Shown in pieces: positions 1-12,126 of a stretch of 64,000 bases of DNA. Where the stretch lies: the NCBI GenBank assembly GCA_032052615.1, contig DAMBWF010000001.1, positions 620,001 through 684,000 of the forward strand, read 5' to 3'. The notes beneath the pieces are model-generated. The model worked only from the letters and a program-made list of their open reading frames with translations. It did no database searches and was not told where the DNA came from. The position numbers were made by a program, and so were the translations under genes. Source of the DNA: Pseudomonas_T sp032052615. Lineage in GTDB: Bacteria; Pseudomonadota; Gammaproteobacteria; Pseudomonadales; Pseudomonadaceae. The stretch's first letter is position 1, and every line of letters starts with the position of its first letter.

Positions 1-749
1 TGCACCCCTCCTACGAAATGGACCGCGAGTACGCGGTGCGGGTACGGGGCGAGGTTACCGAGGAAATCCTCGAGAACCTGAAGAACGGCGTGATGCTCGA
101 AGACGGCCCCGCCAAGTTCACCGATATCCAGGAAGCGCCCGGCGGCGAAGGCTTCAACCACTGGTATCACTGCGTGGTGATGGAGGGGCGCAACCGCGAG
201 GTGCGTCGTCTGTGGGAATCCCAGGGGCTGGTGGTCAGTCGCCTGAAGCGGGTGCGCTTCGGCCCGGTATTCCTGACGTCCGACTTGACCATGGGGCGCT
301 GGCGCGAGATGAGCCAGGCCGAGGTGGACATTCTCAGCGCCGAAGTGGGCCTCAAGCCGGTGGCCTTGCCGGAAATGAAAGGCAAGTTCCGCGAGCGGCT
401 GGAGCGCTTGCAGCGTAAATCGGCCAAGCCGGTGGGCCGTGGCGAGCGAGCGCCTCGCGCGTCGCGCCAACCAGGTGTCGAGGGCGAACGCCCGGCGCGG
501 GCGCCCAAGGCGGATGAGGGGCGCCGGCCGTCCGGCGCCAAGGACCCGCGTCCCGCGCGGGCGCCGGGGCGCGGCGAAGGCAAGGGCACGCCAGTGGCCG
601 AACGGCCCCAGGACAGCGGTAAGAAGCGTCCGGCGCGCCAGGGCGTGGAGCTGGCGGAGCGGCCCGCGCGCAAGCCTCGCGTGCCAGCGCCCGGCAAGCG
701 CCCGCCAACTGGCGAGGGCCAGCGTCCGGGGTTCGGGCGTAAACGCTGA
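1..749 (+). CDS. rluB: RluB, 23S rRNA pseudouridine synthase (3' part)
   Basis: The gene enters from the left edge; the frame is open from base 3. Only the C-terminal part of an RsuA/RluB-family pseudouridine synthase is present, the enzyme that modifies U2605 of 23S rRNA. The piece NREVRRLWESQGL, followed by VSRLKRVRFGPVFL, is the conserved C-terminal core of the family; the S4 domain and catalytic Asp lie outside the window. From about residue 125 of the visible part the protein becomes a low-complexity Arg/Pro/Gly/Lys tail of more than 100 residues, a basic disordered extension common in Pseudomonas RluB. A clean terminator follows and the next gene is convergent. The family is sure; RluB rather than a paralogue rests on the motif and the tail. 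Confidence 0.85.
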   Translation, partial: HPSYEMDREYAVRVRGEVTEEILENLKNGVMLEDGPAKFTDIQEAPGGEGFNHWYHCVVMEGRNREVRRLWESQGLVVSRLKRVRFGPVFLTSDLTMGRWREMSQAEVDILSAEVGLKPVALPEMKGKFRERLERLQRKSAKPVGRGERAPRASRQPGVEGERPARAPKADEGRRPSGAKDPRPARAPGRGEGKGTPVAERPQDSGKKRPARQGVELAERPARKPRVPAPGKRPPTGEGQRPGFGRKR

Positions 750-773
750 GCGCAAGCGGTCGACGCACCTGGG

Positions 774-805
774 AAAAAGGCCGGACATTGTGTCCGGCCT
801 TTTTC
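774..805. terminator. Bidirectional intrinsic terminator after rluB
   Basis: An inverted repeat AAAAAGGCCGGACA / TGTCCGGCCTTTTT surrounds a 3-base loop. A-tract and T-tract flank it on both sides, so it can end rluB and also the convergent diguanylate cyclase gene. Confidence 0.85.
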
Positions 806-826
806 GTTAGCCAATCGTCGTAGTGC

Positions 827-1756
827 TCAGCCGGCCAAGGCGATGCGGTTGCGGCCCTCGCGCTTGGCGCTGTACAGCGCGTTGTCTGCCCGCCTCAGCA
901 GGCTTTCCGCCGTTTCGCCGGGGGCCAGGGTGGCGCAGCCCAGGCTGATGGAGAGCACGACGGGTTGGCCTTGGACCAGATGCTGCAAGGCTTCCACGCC
1001 CCGGCGCAGGCGTTCGCCGATCATCGCCGCCGCCTCTTGGTGGGCGCCCGACAGGACGACCAAGAATTCCTCGCCCCCATAGCGGAAGACCATGTCCACG
1101 TTGCGCAGGCTGGCCTTGAGCGAGGTGGCGATGGCCTTGAGCACCTCGTCGCCGACGCCGTGGCCGAAGCGGTCGTTGATGCTCTTGAAATGGTCGATGT
1201 CCAGCATCAGCACGGACAGCGGCGAGAGGTTGCGCCGCGTGACCTCGATCTCCCGCCGCAAGGCTTGGTCCATGGCGATCCGATTGCCCGTGTCGGTCAG
1301 CGGGTCGCGCAACGCGCTCCTCAGGGCGGCCCGGTAGAGCAGGGCGTTACGCAAGGGGTACAGCAGGCACGCCATCAGCGACTCCAGTTGGCCCAGTTCC
1401 TGATCGTCGAAGCGCCGACACCGGCGGAACACCACCTCGCCCAGGTATTCGCCCTCGTGGCTCAGGCGATAACGGGCGGAATGGCTGGCCCGAACGCCGA
1501 ATTCCAGGCGCAAGTCACTGCCAGGATGCCGGTAAGTCAGCGCGTCGAGCGGCACATACTGCCGGAGCCCCCGGAAGAAAAGCGCCAGGATGCGCTCGAC
1601 ATCCAGGCTGGTCTGCAATTGCAGGGTGAGCTGGCGTCGCAATTCCGCCAGGCTCACGGGACGGAGCGGGCCCGCCTGGCGCGCGCTGGAATAGCCCAGC
1701 CGCTGCAATTTGGCGGCATCGAAATCGATGGTGTTGCTTTGATCCGAAGGAGCCAT
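827..1756 (-). CDS. GGDEF diguanylate cyclase
   Basis: A 309-residue protein ending in a GGDEF domain (about residues 140-305) that would make cyclic di-GMP from two GTP. The active-site signature is GGEEF at residues 227-231, and RNVD at 218-221 is a canonical inhibitory I-site at the correct spacing of five, so product inhibition is expected. The N-terminal half is a cytoplasmic sensor-like region without membrane segments; I do not recognise its fold. The start is the ATG at 1756, preceded by AGAGGT. The frame stays open 30 codons further upstream but with no better ribosome site. It stands alone between rluB and the yciK-like gene. The activity is well supported; the input signal is unknown. 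Confidence 0.85.
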   Translation of the reverse strand: MAPSDQSNTIDFDAAKLQRLGYSSARQAGPLRPVSLAELRRQLTLQLQTSLDVERILALFFRGLRQYVPLDALTYRHPGSDLRLEFGVRASHSARYRLSHEGEYLGEVVFRRCRRFDDQELGQLESLMACLLYPLRNALLYRAALRSALRDPLTDTGNRIAMDQALRREIEVTRRNLSPLSVLMLDIDHFKSINDRFGHGVGDEVLKAIATSLKASLRNVDMVFRYGGEEFLVVLSGAHQEAAAMIGERLRRGVEALQHLVQGQPVVLSISLGCATLAPGETAESLLRRADNALYSAKREGRNRIALAG

Positions 1757-1966
1757 GGCTCGACCTCTGAGCGAAACGGAAAGCTCAGTGATCTCAGCGA
1801 AAACCGTGCCAGTTTTTGAATCGCTTATTAAGGTCTTTAGAATCAATGACCTAGAGAAGTCATCCAGCGCTGATGGCCAGGCCGAGCGCTGGCGACTTGG
1901 CGGTGGCGGCCAGTCCTTGCCGCGTGGAGCGGGCGCCGTGCCGGAAAGTCGGCGACCCTGTTGCCG

Positions 1967-2707
1967 TTACTGGGCGTCGAACGCCTGGCCGCTGACCCCC
2001 GTGCTATCCGGGCCCATCAAGTACAGGTAGACCGGCATGATGTCTTCCGGCAGGGGGTTCTCGGCCGGGTTCTCGGCCGGATAGGCCTGGGCGCGCATGC
2101 CGGTGCGGGTGGCGCCGGGGTTGATGCTGTTGGCGCGCACCGGGGCGACTTCGTCCAGTTCGTCGGCGAGTACCTGCATCAAACCCTCGGTGGCGAACTT
2201 GGAGACCGCGTAGGCGCCCCAGTAGGCCCGCCCCTTGCGTCCGACGCTGCTGGAGGTGAAGACCACCGAGGCATCCCGGGACAGCTTGAGCAGCGGCAGC
2301 AGAGTGCTGGTGAGCATGAAGGTCGCGTTCACGTTGATGTGCATGACCCGCATGAAGTTCTCGCCGGACAACTGCTCCAGGGGCGTGCGGGGGCCGAGGA
2401 TCGAGGCGTTGTGCAGCAGCCCGTCGAGGCGGCCGAATTCGCTCTCCAGCCGGGCCGCCAGCTCGTCGTATTGGTGGGGCAGGGCGGTTTCGAGATTGAA
2501 GGGGATCACCGCCGGCCGGGGATGGCCCGCGGCCTCGATGGCGTCGTAGACCTCGTTGAGGTGCTCCTCGGTCTTGCCCAGCAGCAGCACGGTGGCGCCA
2601 TGGGCCGCGTAGGCCCGCGCGGCGGCGGCGCCGATGCCGCGGCCGGCGCCGGTCACGAGGATCACCCGGCCTTCGAGCAGGCCGGGACGGGCGGAATAGT
2701 CGAACAT
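1967..2707 (-). CDS. YciK-family short-chain dehydrogenase/reductase
   Basis: A 246-residue classical SDR. It has the NAD(P)-binding TGxxxGIG motif (residues 19-26), an HNAS version of the NNAG motif (99-102), and the Ser/Tyr-xxx-Lys active site with Y166 and K170 in YAVSK. Length and the FDYSA N-terminus match the YciK group, for which no physiological substrate is established. It is followed on the same strand, in transcription order, by nothing close; upstream lie mupP and ubiG, so it is probably the distal gene of a ubiG-mupP-yciK transcription unit. A good ribosome site (GGAGCG) precedes the ATG at 2707. Family certain, substrate unknown. Confidence 0.85.
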   Translation of the reverse strand: MFDYSARPGLLEGRVILVTGAGRGIGAAAARAYAAHGATVLLLGKTEEHLNEVYDAIEAAGHPRPAVIPFNLETALPHQYDELAARLESEFGRLDGLLHNASILGPRTPLEQLSGENFMRVMHINVNATFMLTSTLLPLLKLSRDASVVFTSSSVGRKGRAYWGAYAVSKFATEGLMQVLADELDEVAPVRANSINPGATRTGMRAQAYPAENPAENPLPEDIMPVYLYLMGPDSTGVSGQAFDAQ

Positions 2708-2767
2708 GTATCGCTCCTTCGGAGGCCGGGTCGCGTATCGCGTCGGGCGGAAGTCAGGGGTAAGGGA

Positions 2768-3439
2768 TCAGCAGCCGCACAGCGCGCGGTCGAGAACGGC
2801 GCGCAGCTCGCCCGGATGGTCCACCACCACGTCCGCGCCCCAGTTACGGGGGTTGTCGTCCGGGTGGATGTAGCCGTAGGTCACCGCGGCGGTGCGGCTG
2901 CCGGCGGCGCGGCCGGACTCGATGTCCCGCAGGTCGTCGCCGACGAACAGGACGCTGGCCGGTTCGACGCCAAGGCGCTCGCAGGCCAGCAGGAGTGGCT
3001 CGGGGTCGGGCTTGCTATGGGTGACATGATCCGGGCAGATGAGCACCTTCGAGCGCTCGGCCAAGCCCAGGCGCTGCATGATCGGCTCGGCGTAGCGCAC
3101 CGGTTTGTTGGTCACCACGCCCCAGAGCAGCCGGGCATGCTCGATGTCGGCGAGCAGCGCTTCGATGCCGTCGTAGGGACGCGTCAGCACGGCGCAGTGC
3201 TCTTGGTAACGCGCCAGAAACTCTTGGCGCAAGGTCTCGAAGTCGGGGTCGAAAGGGTCCACGTCGAAGGCGTTGAGCACCATCGCCCGGGCGCCGCCGG
3301 AGACCACGTCGCGGACCCGATGCTCGTCCACCGGCGGCAATCGCCGGGCGGCGCGCATCTGCTGGATCACCGCGACGAAGTCCGGCGCGCTGTCCAGGAG
3401 CGTGCCATCCATGTCGAAAAGAACCGCTTTCAGCCGCAT
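2768..3439 (-). CDS. mupP: MupP-type HAD phosphatase (MurNAc-6-phosphate phosphatase)
   Basis: A 223-residue haloacid dehalogenase-superfamily phosphatase. Motif I is DMDGT with nucleophile D9 and acid/base D11; a motif III Lys lies in the HSKPDPEP stretch and motif IV is GDDLRDIESG. In Pseudomonas the phosphatase in this ubiG-linked position is MupP, which converts N-acetylmuramic acid 6-phosphate to MurNAc in the cell-wall recycling bypass that feeds UDP-MurNAc synthesis; it was earlier annotated as phosphoglycolate phosphatase. The ATG at 3439 has GAGG seven bases upstream. A GTG at 3445 would overlap the ubiG stop but has no usable ribosome site. Translationally coupled to ubiG. A Gph-type role is the alternative. 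Confidence 0.8.
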   Translation of the reverse strand: MRLKAVLFDMDGTLLDSAPDFVAVIQQMRAARRLPPVDEHRVRDVVSGGARAMVLNAFDVDPFDPDFETLRQEFLARYQEHCAVLTRPYDGIEALLADIEHARLLWGVVTNKPVRYAEPIMQRLGLAERSKVLICPDHVTHSKPDPEPLLLACERLGVEPASVLFVGDDLRDIESGRAAGSRTAAVTYGYIHPDDNPRNWGADVVVDHPGELRAVLDRALCGC

Positions 3440-3441
3440 CG

Positions 3442-4140
3442 TCACGCCTCGCGCAGGGTCTGGATCATGTAGTTGACGTCCACGTCGCTATCGAGCCGGT
3501 AACGACGGGTCAGGGGGTTGTAGGTCAGGCCGGTGATGGCCTTGACGCTCAGGTCGGCTTCGCGGCACCAGGCGCCCAGTTCCGAGGGGCGGATGAATTT
3601 CTTGAAGTCGTGGGTGCCCCGGGGAAGCAGGCGCAGCAGGTATTCGGCGCCGAGAATGGCCAGCAGGTAGGACTTGGGGTTGCGGTTGAGGGTCGAGAAG
3701 AACACCTGGCCGCCGGGCTTGACCAGGGTCCGGCAGGCGCGGATCACCGAGGCCGGGTCCGGCACGTGCTCGAGCATTTCCAGGCAGGTGACCACGTCGA
3801 ACGCCCCGGGGTGTTCGGCCGCCATGTCCTCGGCGGTGATCTGCCGGTAGTCCACTGGCGCGCCGGATTCCAGTTGGTGCAGGCGCGCCACCGCCAGGGG
3901 CGCCTCGCCCATGTCGATGCCGGTGACGGTGGCGCCGCGCAGGGCCATGGCTTCGCTGAGGATGCCGCCGCCACAACCGACGTCGAGTACCCGCTTGCCG
4001 GCCAGGCCGACTCGCTGGTCGATCCAGTTCACCCGCAACGGGTTGATGTCGTGCAGCGGCTTGAACTCACTTTCCCGATCCCACCAGCGATGGGCCAGGG
4101 CTTCGAATTTGGCGATTTCGGCGTGATCGACGTTGCTCAT
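3442..4140 (-). CDS. ubiG: UbiG, ubiquinone biosynthesis O-methyltransferase
   Basis: A 232-residue SAM-dependent class I methyltransferase that carries out both O-methylations of the ubiquinone head group. The SAM-binding motif I reads VLDVGCGGGI (residues 51-60). The N-terminal sequence FEALAHRWWDRESEFKPLHD and the RPSELGAWC region are diagnostic of UbiG. Its length is normal. The ATG at 4140 has AAGGGAT upstream, and the 3' end abuts mupP, so the two are probably co-transcribed. It has no Ubi neighbours in the window. Confidence 0.95.
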   Translation of the reverse strand: MSNVDHAEIAKFEALAHRWWDRESEFKPLHDINPLRVNWIDQRVGLAGKRVLDVGCGGGILSEAMALRGATVTGIDMGEAPLAVARLHQLESGAPVDYRQITAEDMAAEHPGAFDVVTCLEMLEHVPDPASVIRACRTLVKPGGQVFFSTLNRNPKSYLLAILGAEYLLRLLPRGTHDFKKFIRPSELGAWCREADLSVKAITGLTYNPLTRRYRLDSDVDVNYMIQTLREA

Positions 4141-4233
4141 GTATATCCCTTGAAGGCTAGGGCGGGCGGCGACCGCTATGGTGCCAGTTTCGCGGCGGCC
4201 CCAGGGTGCCCGCCGGTTGTCAGTTTGTCGCAG

Positions 4234-5553
4234 TCAGCGCTGCCCGATGCGTTCGCCCCAGGCCTTCGCCTGGGCCGCCACCTGGTCCGCGTCCAGGCGT
4301 GTCAGGCGACGGTCGTCGAGCAGGTGCTTGCCCGCCACCCAGACGTGCTTCACGCAGTCACGCCCGCTGGCGTAGATCAAATGCGAGACCGGATCGTAGA
4401 CCGGCTGCTGGCTCAGGCCCGACAGGTCGAAGGCCACCATGTCGGCCACCTTGCCCACTTCCAGCGAGCCGGTCTGTGCCTCCAGGCCCATGGCCCTGGC
4501 GCCGTTGAGGGTCGCCATGCGCAACGCGCGATGGGCGTCCAGGGCGGTGGCCGAGCCGGCCACGGCCTTGGCCAGCAGGGCCGCGGTGCGGGTTTCGCCG
4601 AGCAGGTCCAGGTCGTTGTTGCTGGCGGCGCCATCGGTGCCCACCGCGACATTGACGCCGGCCTGCCAGAGCCGTTCCACCGGGCAGAAGCCGCTGGCCA
4701 GCTTGAGGTTCGATTCGGGGCAATGGATCACGCTGGAATTGCTTTCCACCAGCAGCTCCAGGTCTTCGTCGTCCACCTGGGTCATGTGCACCGCCTGGAA
4801 GCGCGGGCCCAGCAGGCCGAGGCGGGACAGGCGCTTGAGCGGACGCTCGCCGCTCAGCTCGACGGCGCGCAGGACTTCCGAGGCGGTCTCGTGGACATGC
4901 ATGTGGATGCCGGCGTCCAGCTGGTCGGCGAACACCCGGATGTTCTCCAGCTTGTCGTCGCTGACCGTGTAGGGCGCGTGGGGGCCGAAGGCCACGCTGA
5001 TCCGGGGATGCTGCTTGAGGTCGTCGAACACTTCCAATCCCTTGCGCAGCGCCTCGTCGGCGTCGCGGGCGCCCGGGATCGGGAAGTCCAGGATGGGGAT
5101 GGTGATCTGGGCGCGCATGCCGCTGCGGTGAACCCGTTCGCTGGCGATGTCGGGGAAGAAATACATGTCGGAGAAGCAGGTGATCCCGCCCAGCAATTGC
5201 TCGGCGATGGCCAGGTCGGTGCCGTCGCGGACGAAGGCCTCGTCGACCCATTTGGCTTCCGCCGGCCAGATGTGCTGCTGCAGCCAGCTCATCAACGGCA
5301 AGTCGTCAGCGAGGCCGCGAAACAAGGTCATCGCGGCGTGGCCGTGGGCATTCACCAGGCCAGGAGCCAACAGCATGCCAGGCAGCTCGCGCACCTCCAG
5401 CGCTTCCTGGCGCAAGGCCACCTCGCGGGGCGCCAGCAGCACGATGCAGCCGCCACGCACGCCGAGGGCGTGGTCGCGCAGCACCACCCCGGCGGGTTCG
5501 ACCGGCACCAGCCAGGTGGGGAGCAGCAGCAGGTCGAGGGGCGCGTTGGACAT
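4234..5553 (-). CDS. mtaD: 5'-methylthioadenosine deaminase (amidohydrolase, MtaD-like)
   Basis: A 439-residue metal-dependent amidohydrolase of the TRZ/ATZ group. Metal ligands are visible as HGH (H70, H72), the HVHE segment (H219, H221, E222) and D307 in VGTDGAASNN. Pseudomonas members in this position deaminate 5'-methylthioadenosine to methylthioinosine, the first step of methionine salvage in organisms lacking MTA phosphorylase. The divergently transcribed neighbour is mtnA, the methylthioribose-1-phosphate isomerase of the same pathway, which strongly supports this over S-adenosylhomocysteine or chlorohydrolase roles. The start ATG at 5553 gives the normal family length. Confidence 0.87.
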   Translation of the reverse strand: MSNAPLDLLLLPTWLVPVEPAGVVLRDHALGVRGGCIVLLAPREVALRQEALEVRELPGMLLAPGLVNAHGHAAMTLFRGLADDLPLMSWLQQHIWPAEAKWVDEAFVRDGTDLAIAEQLLGGITCFSDMYFFPDIASERVHRSGMRAQITIPILDFPIPGARDADEALRKGLEVFDDLKQHPRISVAFGPHAPYTVSDDKLENIRVFADQLDAGIHMHVHETASEVLRAVELSGERPLKRLSRLGLLGPRFQAVHMTQVDDEDLELLVESNSSVIHCPESNLKLASGFCPVERLWQAGVNVAVGTDGAASNNDLDLLGETRTAALLAKAVAGSATALDAHRALRMATLNGARAMGLEAQTGSLEVGKVADMVAFDLSGLSQQPVYDPVSHLIYASGRDCVKHVWVAGKHLLDDRRLTRLDADQVAAQAKAWGERIGQR

Positions 5554-5717
5554 CGGCAGAGTTCCACGAAGGGCGTAACCGGCAAGTGTATATGAGGAAT
5601 GCCGCCCGCTTGAAGCGATCGGCCGGGAGCGCCGGCCGGCGGGGCGGTGCTGGGGTCCCGCCTGTGGTCTTCGCTTGCGGGTATACTCGACCGTTTTGAT
5701 TTGCGAGGACGTGTGCG

Positions 5718-6794
5718 ATGCGCGAGCAATTGCTGGCGGCGGAGAAGGTCAAGGCCATCGAATGGCGGGATGGCGTCCTGTACCTCCTCGACCAGCGCCT
5801 GTTGCCCTTCCAGGAGTGCTGGCTGGCCTACGACAGCGCCGCCGGGGTCGCCGAGGCGATCCGTTCGATGGCGGTGCGCGGCGCGCCGGCCATCGGCATC
5901 AGCGCCGCCTACGGCCTGGTGCTCGGCGCCCGCGCCCGGCACGCGGCCGGCGGCGACTGGCGCAACGCGCTGGAGGCGGACTTCCGGGTCCTGGCCGATT
6001 CCCGGCCCACCGCGGTCAACCTGTTCTGGGCCCTCAACCGCCTGCGCGAGCGTCTCGACCGGCTCAAGCCCGGCGAAGACCCCGTCGTCGCCCTGGAGGC
6101 CGAGGCCGTGGACATCCACCTGAGCGACCGCGAGGCGAACCTGACCATGGCCCAGTTGGGCGTGGAGTTGATCCGTCGCTACCAGGGCAATCCCCAGGCG
6201 CTGCTGACCCACTGCAATACCGGTGCCCTGGCCACCGGCGGCTTCGGCACCGCCCTCGGGGTGATCCGTGCCGCCTGGCTGGACGGCCTGGTGGAGCGGG
6301 TCTATGCCGACGAGACCCGGCCCTGGCTGCAAGGCGCGCGCCTCACCGCCTGGGAACTGGCGGGGGAGGGCGTGCCGGTGTGCCTGAACGCGGACGCCGC
6401 CGCCGCCCACCTGATGAAAACGGCCGGCATCACGTGGGTGATCGTCGGGGCCGACCGCATCACCGCCAACGGTGACGTGGCGAACAAGATCGGCACCTAC
6501 CAATTGGCGGTCAATGCCATGCATCACGGCGTGCGTTTCATGGTGGTGGCGCCCAGTTCCACCATCGACATGGCGCTGGAGACCGGCGACGACATCCCCA
6601 TCGAGGAGCGCGACGGGCGCGAGCTGCTGGAGCTGGGTGGCCGGGCGGTCGCCGCCCCGGTGGAGGCGGTCAACCCGGTGTTCGACGTGACCCCGGCTGA
6701 CTTGGTCGACGCCATCGTCACCGAGCGTGGGGTGGTGGAGCGCCCCGACACCGCCAAAATGGCCCAGTTGCTGTGCCGCAAACGCCTGCATTGA
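5718..6794 (+). CDS. mtnA: MtnA, methylthioribose-1-phosphate isomerase
   Basis: A 358-residue isomerase of the eIF2B-like fold that converts methylthioribose-1-phosphate to methylthioribulose-1-phosphate in methionine salvage. The signature RGAPAIG is at residues 54-60; the catalytic Cys is C166 (THCNTGALAT) and the catalytic Asp is D246 in VGADRI, followed by the NKIGTYQLA segment. The gene is divergent from the MTA deaminase gene. A TATACT -10 element (5682-5687) lies about 30 bases before the ATG, although no convincing -35 is seen. The later salvage genes are not in the window. Identification is secure. Confidence 0.95.
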   Translation: MREQLLAAEKVKAIEWRDGVLYLLDQRLLPFQECWLAYDSAAGVAEAIRSMAVRGAPAIGISAAYGLVLGARARHAAGGDWRNALEADFRVLADSRPTAVNLFWALNRLRERLDRLKPGEDPVVALEAEAVDIHLSDREANLTMAQLGVELIRRYQGNPQALLTHCNTGALATGGFGTALGVIRAAWLDGLVERVYADETRPWLQGARLTAWELAGEGVPVCLNADAAAAHLMKTAGITWVIVGADRITANGDVANKIGTYQLAVNAMHHGVRFMVVAPSSTIDMALETGDDIPIEERDGRELLELGGRAVAAPVEAVNPVFDVTPADLVDAIVTERGVVERPDTAKMAQLLCRKRLH

Positions 6795-6919
6795 GGCCGC
6801 CGCGAGGCCCTCGCCGACGCCGTCCCGCCGCCTTGCCGACGCTCCAGCGGCGTGACGCCATGTGTTACCATCCCGCGCTTACTGCAAGCCCTCGCTGACA
6901 ATAAGGAACCAGGCTTCTC

Positions 6920-9754
<2,835 letters not shown>

Positions 9755-9881
9755 CGGGTCGCCTCATCGTTCCGCTCGGCGCCCGGACGGCCCGGGGCGG
9801 GACTTGGATCCCGCTCCCGCCCGGAGCGGAGGAATGGCAGAGGCCGCGCCCGATGCGGCCTGCGAACGTTGAGAGAGAACC

Positions 9882-10967
9882 ATGAGCAAACGCGCCTTTA
9901 ACTTCTGCGCCGGTCCCGCCGCCCTCCCGGAGGCCGTCCTCCAGCGTGCCCAGGCCGAGCTCCTCGATTGGCAGGGCAAGGGCCTGTCGGTGATGGAAAT
10001 GAGTCACCGCAGCGACGACTATGTCGCCATCGCGCAGAAGGCCGAGCAAGACCTGCGCGACCTGATGGGCGTGCCTTCCGACTACAAGGTGCTGTTCCTC
10101 CAGGGCGGCGCCAGCCAGCAATTCGCGGAAATTCCCCTGAACCTGCTGCCCGAGGGCGGCAGCGCCGACTACATCGAGACCGGCATTTGGTCGAAGAAAA
10201 GCATCGAGGAGGCCCGCCGCTACGGCCGGGTGAACGTGGCGGCCAGTGGCAAGGACAGCGACTTCCGCGCCATCCCGGCCCAGGACCAGTGGCGCCTGGA
10301 CCCCAAGGCGGCCTACGTCCATTACGCCTCCAACGAGACCATCGGCGGCGTGCAATTCGACTGGGTTCCCCAGGTCGGCGACGTTCCCCTGGTGACCGAC
10401 ATGTCCTCCGATATCCTGTCGCGCCCTCTCGACGTATCGAAATTCGGCCTGATCTATGCCGGCGCCCAGAAGAACATCGGTCCTTCCGGGCTGGTGGTCG
10501 TCATCGTCCGCGAGGACCTGCTGGGCAAGGCCCGCGCGGTCTGCCCGACCATGCTCGATTACAAGATCGCCGCCGATAACGGTTCCATGTACAACACCCC
10601 GGCGACCTTCTCCTGGTACCTCTCGGGGCTGGTGTTCGAGTGGCTCAAGGAGCAGGGCGGGGTCGCCGTCATGGAGCAGCGCAACCGGGCCAAGAAAGAA
10701 TTGCTCTACGGCTACATCGACGGCAGCGGCTTCTACGCCAACCCCATTGCGGTTGCCGACCGTTCGTGGATGAACGTGCCGTTCCGCCTGCCGGACGAGC
10801 GCCTGGACAAGCCGTTCCTGGCCGGTGCCGAGGCCCGTGGCTTGCTCAACCTCAAGGGGCATCGCTCGGTGGGCGGCATGCGCGCCTCGCTCTACAACGC
10901 CGTCGGCCTCGATGCCGTCGAGGCTCTGGTGACCTACATGGCGGAGTTCGAGAAGGAGCGCGGGTGA
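9882..10967 (+). CDS. serC: SerC, phosphoserine aminotransferase
   Basis: A 361-residue class V aminotransferase that uses PLP to convert 3-phosphohydroxypyruvate and glutamate to phosphoserine, and the analogous step in pyridoxal 5'-phosphate synthesis. The N-terminus FNFCAGPAALP and the PLP-binding lysine K197 in GAQKNIGPSG are diagnostic. The stop codon overlaps the pheA start by one base (TGATG), so translation of the two is coupled. It opens the serC-pheA-hisC-tyrA/aroA-cmk-rpsA cluster, an arrangement conserved in pseudomonads. Confidence 0.97.
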   Translation: MSKRAFNFCAGPAALPEAVLQRAQAELLDWQGKGLSVMEMSHRSDDYVAIAQKAEQDLRDLMGVPSDYKVLFLQGGASQQFAEIPLNLLPEGGSADYIETGIWSKKSIEEARRYGRVNVAASGKDSDFRAIPAQDQWRLDPKAAYVHYASNETIGGVQFDWVPQVGDVPLVTDMSSDILSRPLDVSKFGLIYAGAQKNIGPSGLVVVIVREDLLGKARAVCPTMLDYKIAADNGSMYNTPATFSWYLSGLVFEWLKEQGGVAVMEQRNRAKKELLYGYIDGSGFYANPIAVADRSWMNVPFRLPDERLDKPFLAGAEARGLLNLKGHRSVGGMRASLYNAVGLDAVEALVTYMAEFEKERG

Positions 10968-12061
10968 TGAGCGACCAGGAACTCAAGGCGCTGCGCCTGC
11001 GCATCGACAGCCTTGACGAGAAGATCCTCGACCTCATCAGCGAGCGCGCCAGCTGCGCCAAGGAAGTGGCGCGGGTCAAGATGCTGGCGTTGCCCGAGGG
11101 CGAGGAGCCGGTGTTCTACCGTCCCGAGCGGGAAGCCTGGGTGCTCAAGCACATCATGGAACGCAACCGCGGCCCGTTGGACAACGAGGAAATGGCTCGG
11201 CTGTTCCGCGAGATCATGTCCTCCTGCCTGGCCTTGGAGCAGCCCCTCAAGGTGGCTTACCTGGGCCCCGAGGGCACCTTCTCCCAGGCGGCCACCGTCA
11301 AGCATTTCGGTCACGCGGTGATCACCGTGCCGATGGCGGCCATCGACGAAGTCTTCCGGGAAGTGGCCTCCGGTGCGGTGAACTTCGGCGTGGTGCCGGT
11401 GGAAAACTCCACCGAGGGCGCCATCAACCACACCCTGGACAGCTTCCTCGAACACGACATGGTGATCTGTGGCGAGGTGGAGCTGCGCATCCACCACCAC
11501 CTGCTGGTGGGCGAGACCACCAAGACCGACCGCATCACCCGCATCTACTCCCACGCCCAGTCCCTGGCCCAGTGCCGCAAGTGGCTGGACGCTCACTACC
11601 CCAACGTCGAGCGGGTGGCGGTGTCGAGCAACGCCGACGCCGCCAAGCGGGTCAAGAGCGAGTGGAACTCGGCGGCCATCGCCGGCGACATGGCGGCTCG
11701 GCTCTATGGGTTGAGCAAGCTGTACGAGAAGATCGAGGACCGCCCGGACAACTCCACCCGCTTCCTCATCATCGGTAGCCAGGAAGTGCCGCCCACCGGC
11801 GATGACAAGACCTCGGTGATCATTTCCATGCGCAACAAGCCGGGTGCCCTGCACGAACTGCTGGTGCCGTTCCACACCAATGGCATCGATCTGACGCGCA
11901 TCGAGACCCGGCCCTCCCGCAGCGGCAAGTGGACCTACGTGTTCTTCATCGATTTCATCGGGCATCACCGCGATCCGCTGATCAAGGACGTGCTGGAGAA
12001 GATCAACGGCGAGGCCGTGGCGCTCAAGGTACTGGGCTCCTATCCGAAGGCCGTACTTTAA
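10967..12061 (+). CDS. pheA: PheA, bifunctional chorismate mutase/prephenate dehydratase
   Basis: A 364-residue P-protein. An AroQ-type chorismate mutase domain fills about residues 1-90 (LRLRIDSLDEKILDLISERA). The prephenate dehydratase domain follows (YLGPEGTFSQ; VPVENSTEGA), and a C-terminal ACT domain starts near residue 280 (MRNKPGALHELL) with the Phe-binding ESRP motif present as ETRP. It makes phenylpyruvate for phenylalanine and should be feedback-inhibited by phenylalanine. The ATG at 10967 overlaps the serC stop. No leader peptide or attenuator is evident, consistent with expression from the serC side. Confidence 0.97.
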   Translation: MSDQELKALRLRIDSLDEKILDLISERASCAKEVARVKMLALPEGEEPVFYRPEREAWVLKHIMERNRGPLDNEEMARLFREIMSSCLALEQPLKVAYLGPEGTFSQAATVKHFGHAVITVPMAAIDEVFREVASGAVNFGVVPVENSTEGAINHTLDSFLEHDMVICGEVELRIHHHLLVGETTKTDRITRIYSHAQSLAQCRKWLDAHYPNVERVAVSSNADAAKRVKSEWNSAAIAGDMAARLYGLSKLYEKIEDRPDNSTRFLIIGSQEVPPTGDDKTSVIISMRNKPGALHELLVPFHTNGIDLTRIETRPSRSGKWTYVFFIDFIGHHRDPLIKDVLEKINGEAVALKVLGSYPKAVL

Positions 12062-12126
12062 GGACAGCCGCGGCTTCGCCGTCGACGTGAGGTTCGAGGC
12101 GAGGCCGCGCAGCGCGAGGCGTTATG

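Noticed and set aside
1961..3472. A 503-codon plus-strand open frame opposite the SDR and mupP genes
   Set aside because: Antisense shadow with no ribosome site or motifs; the minus-strand genes have full catalytic signatures.
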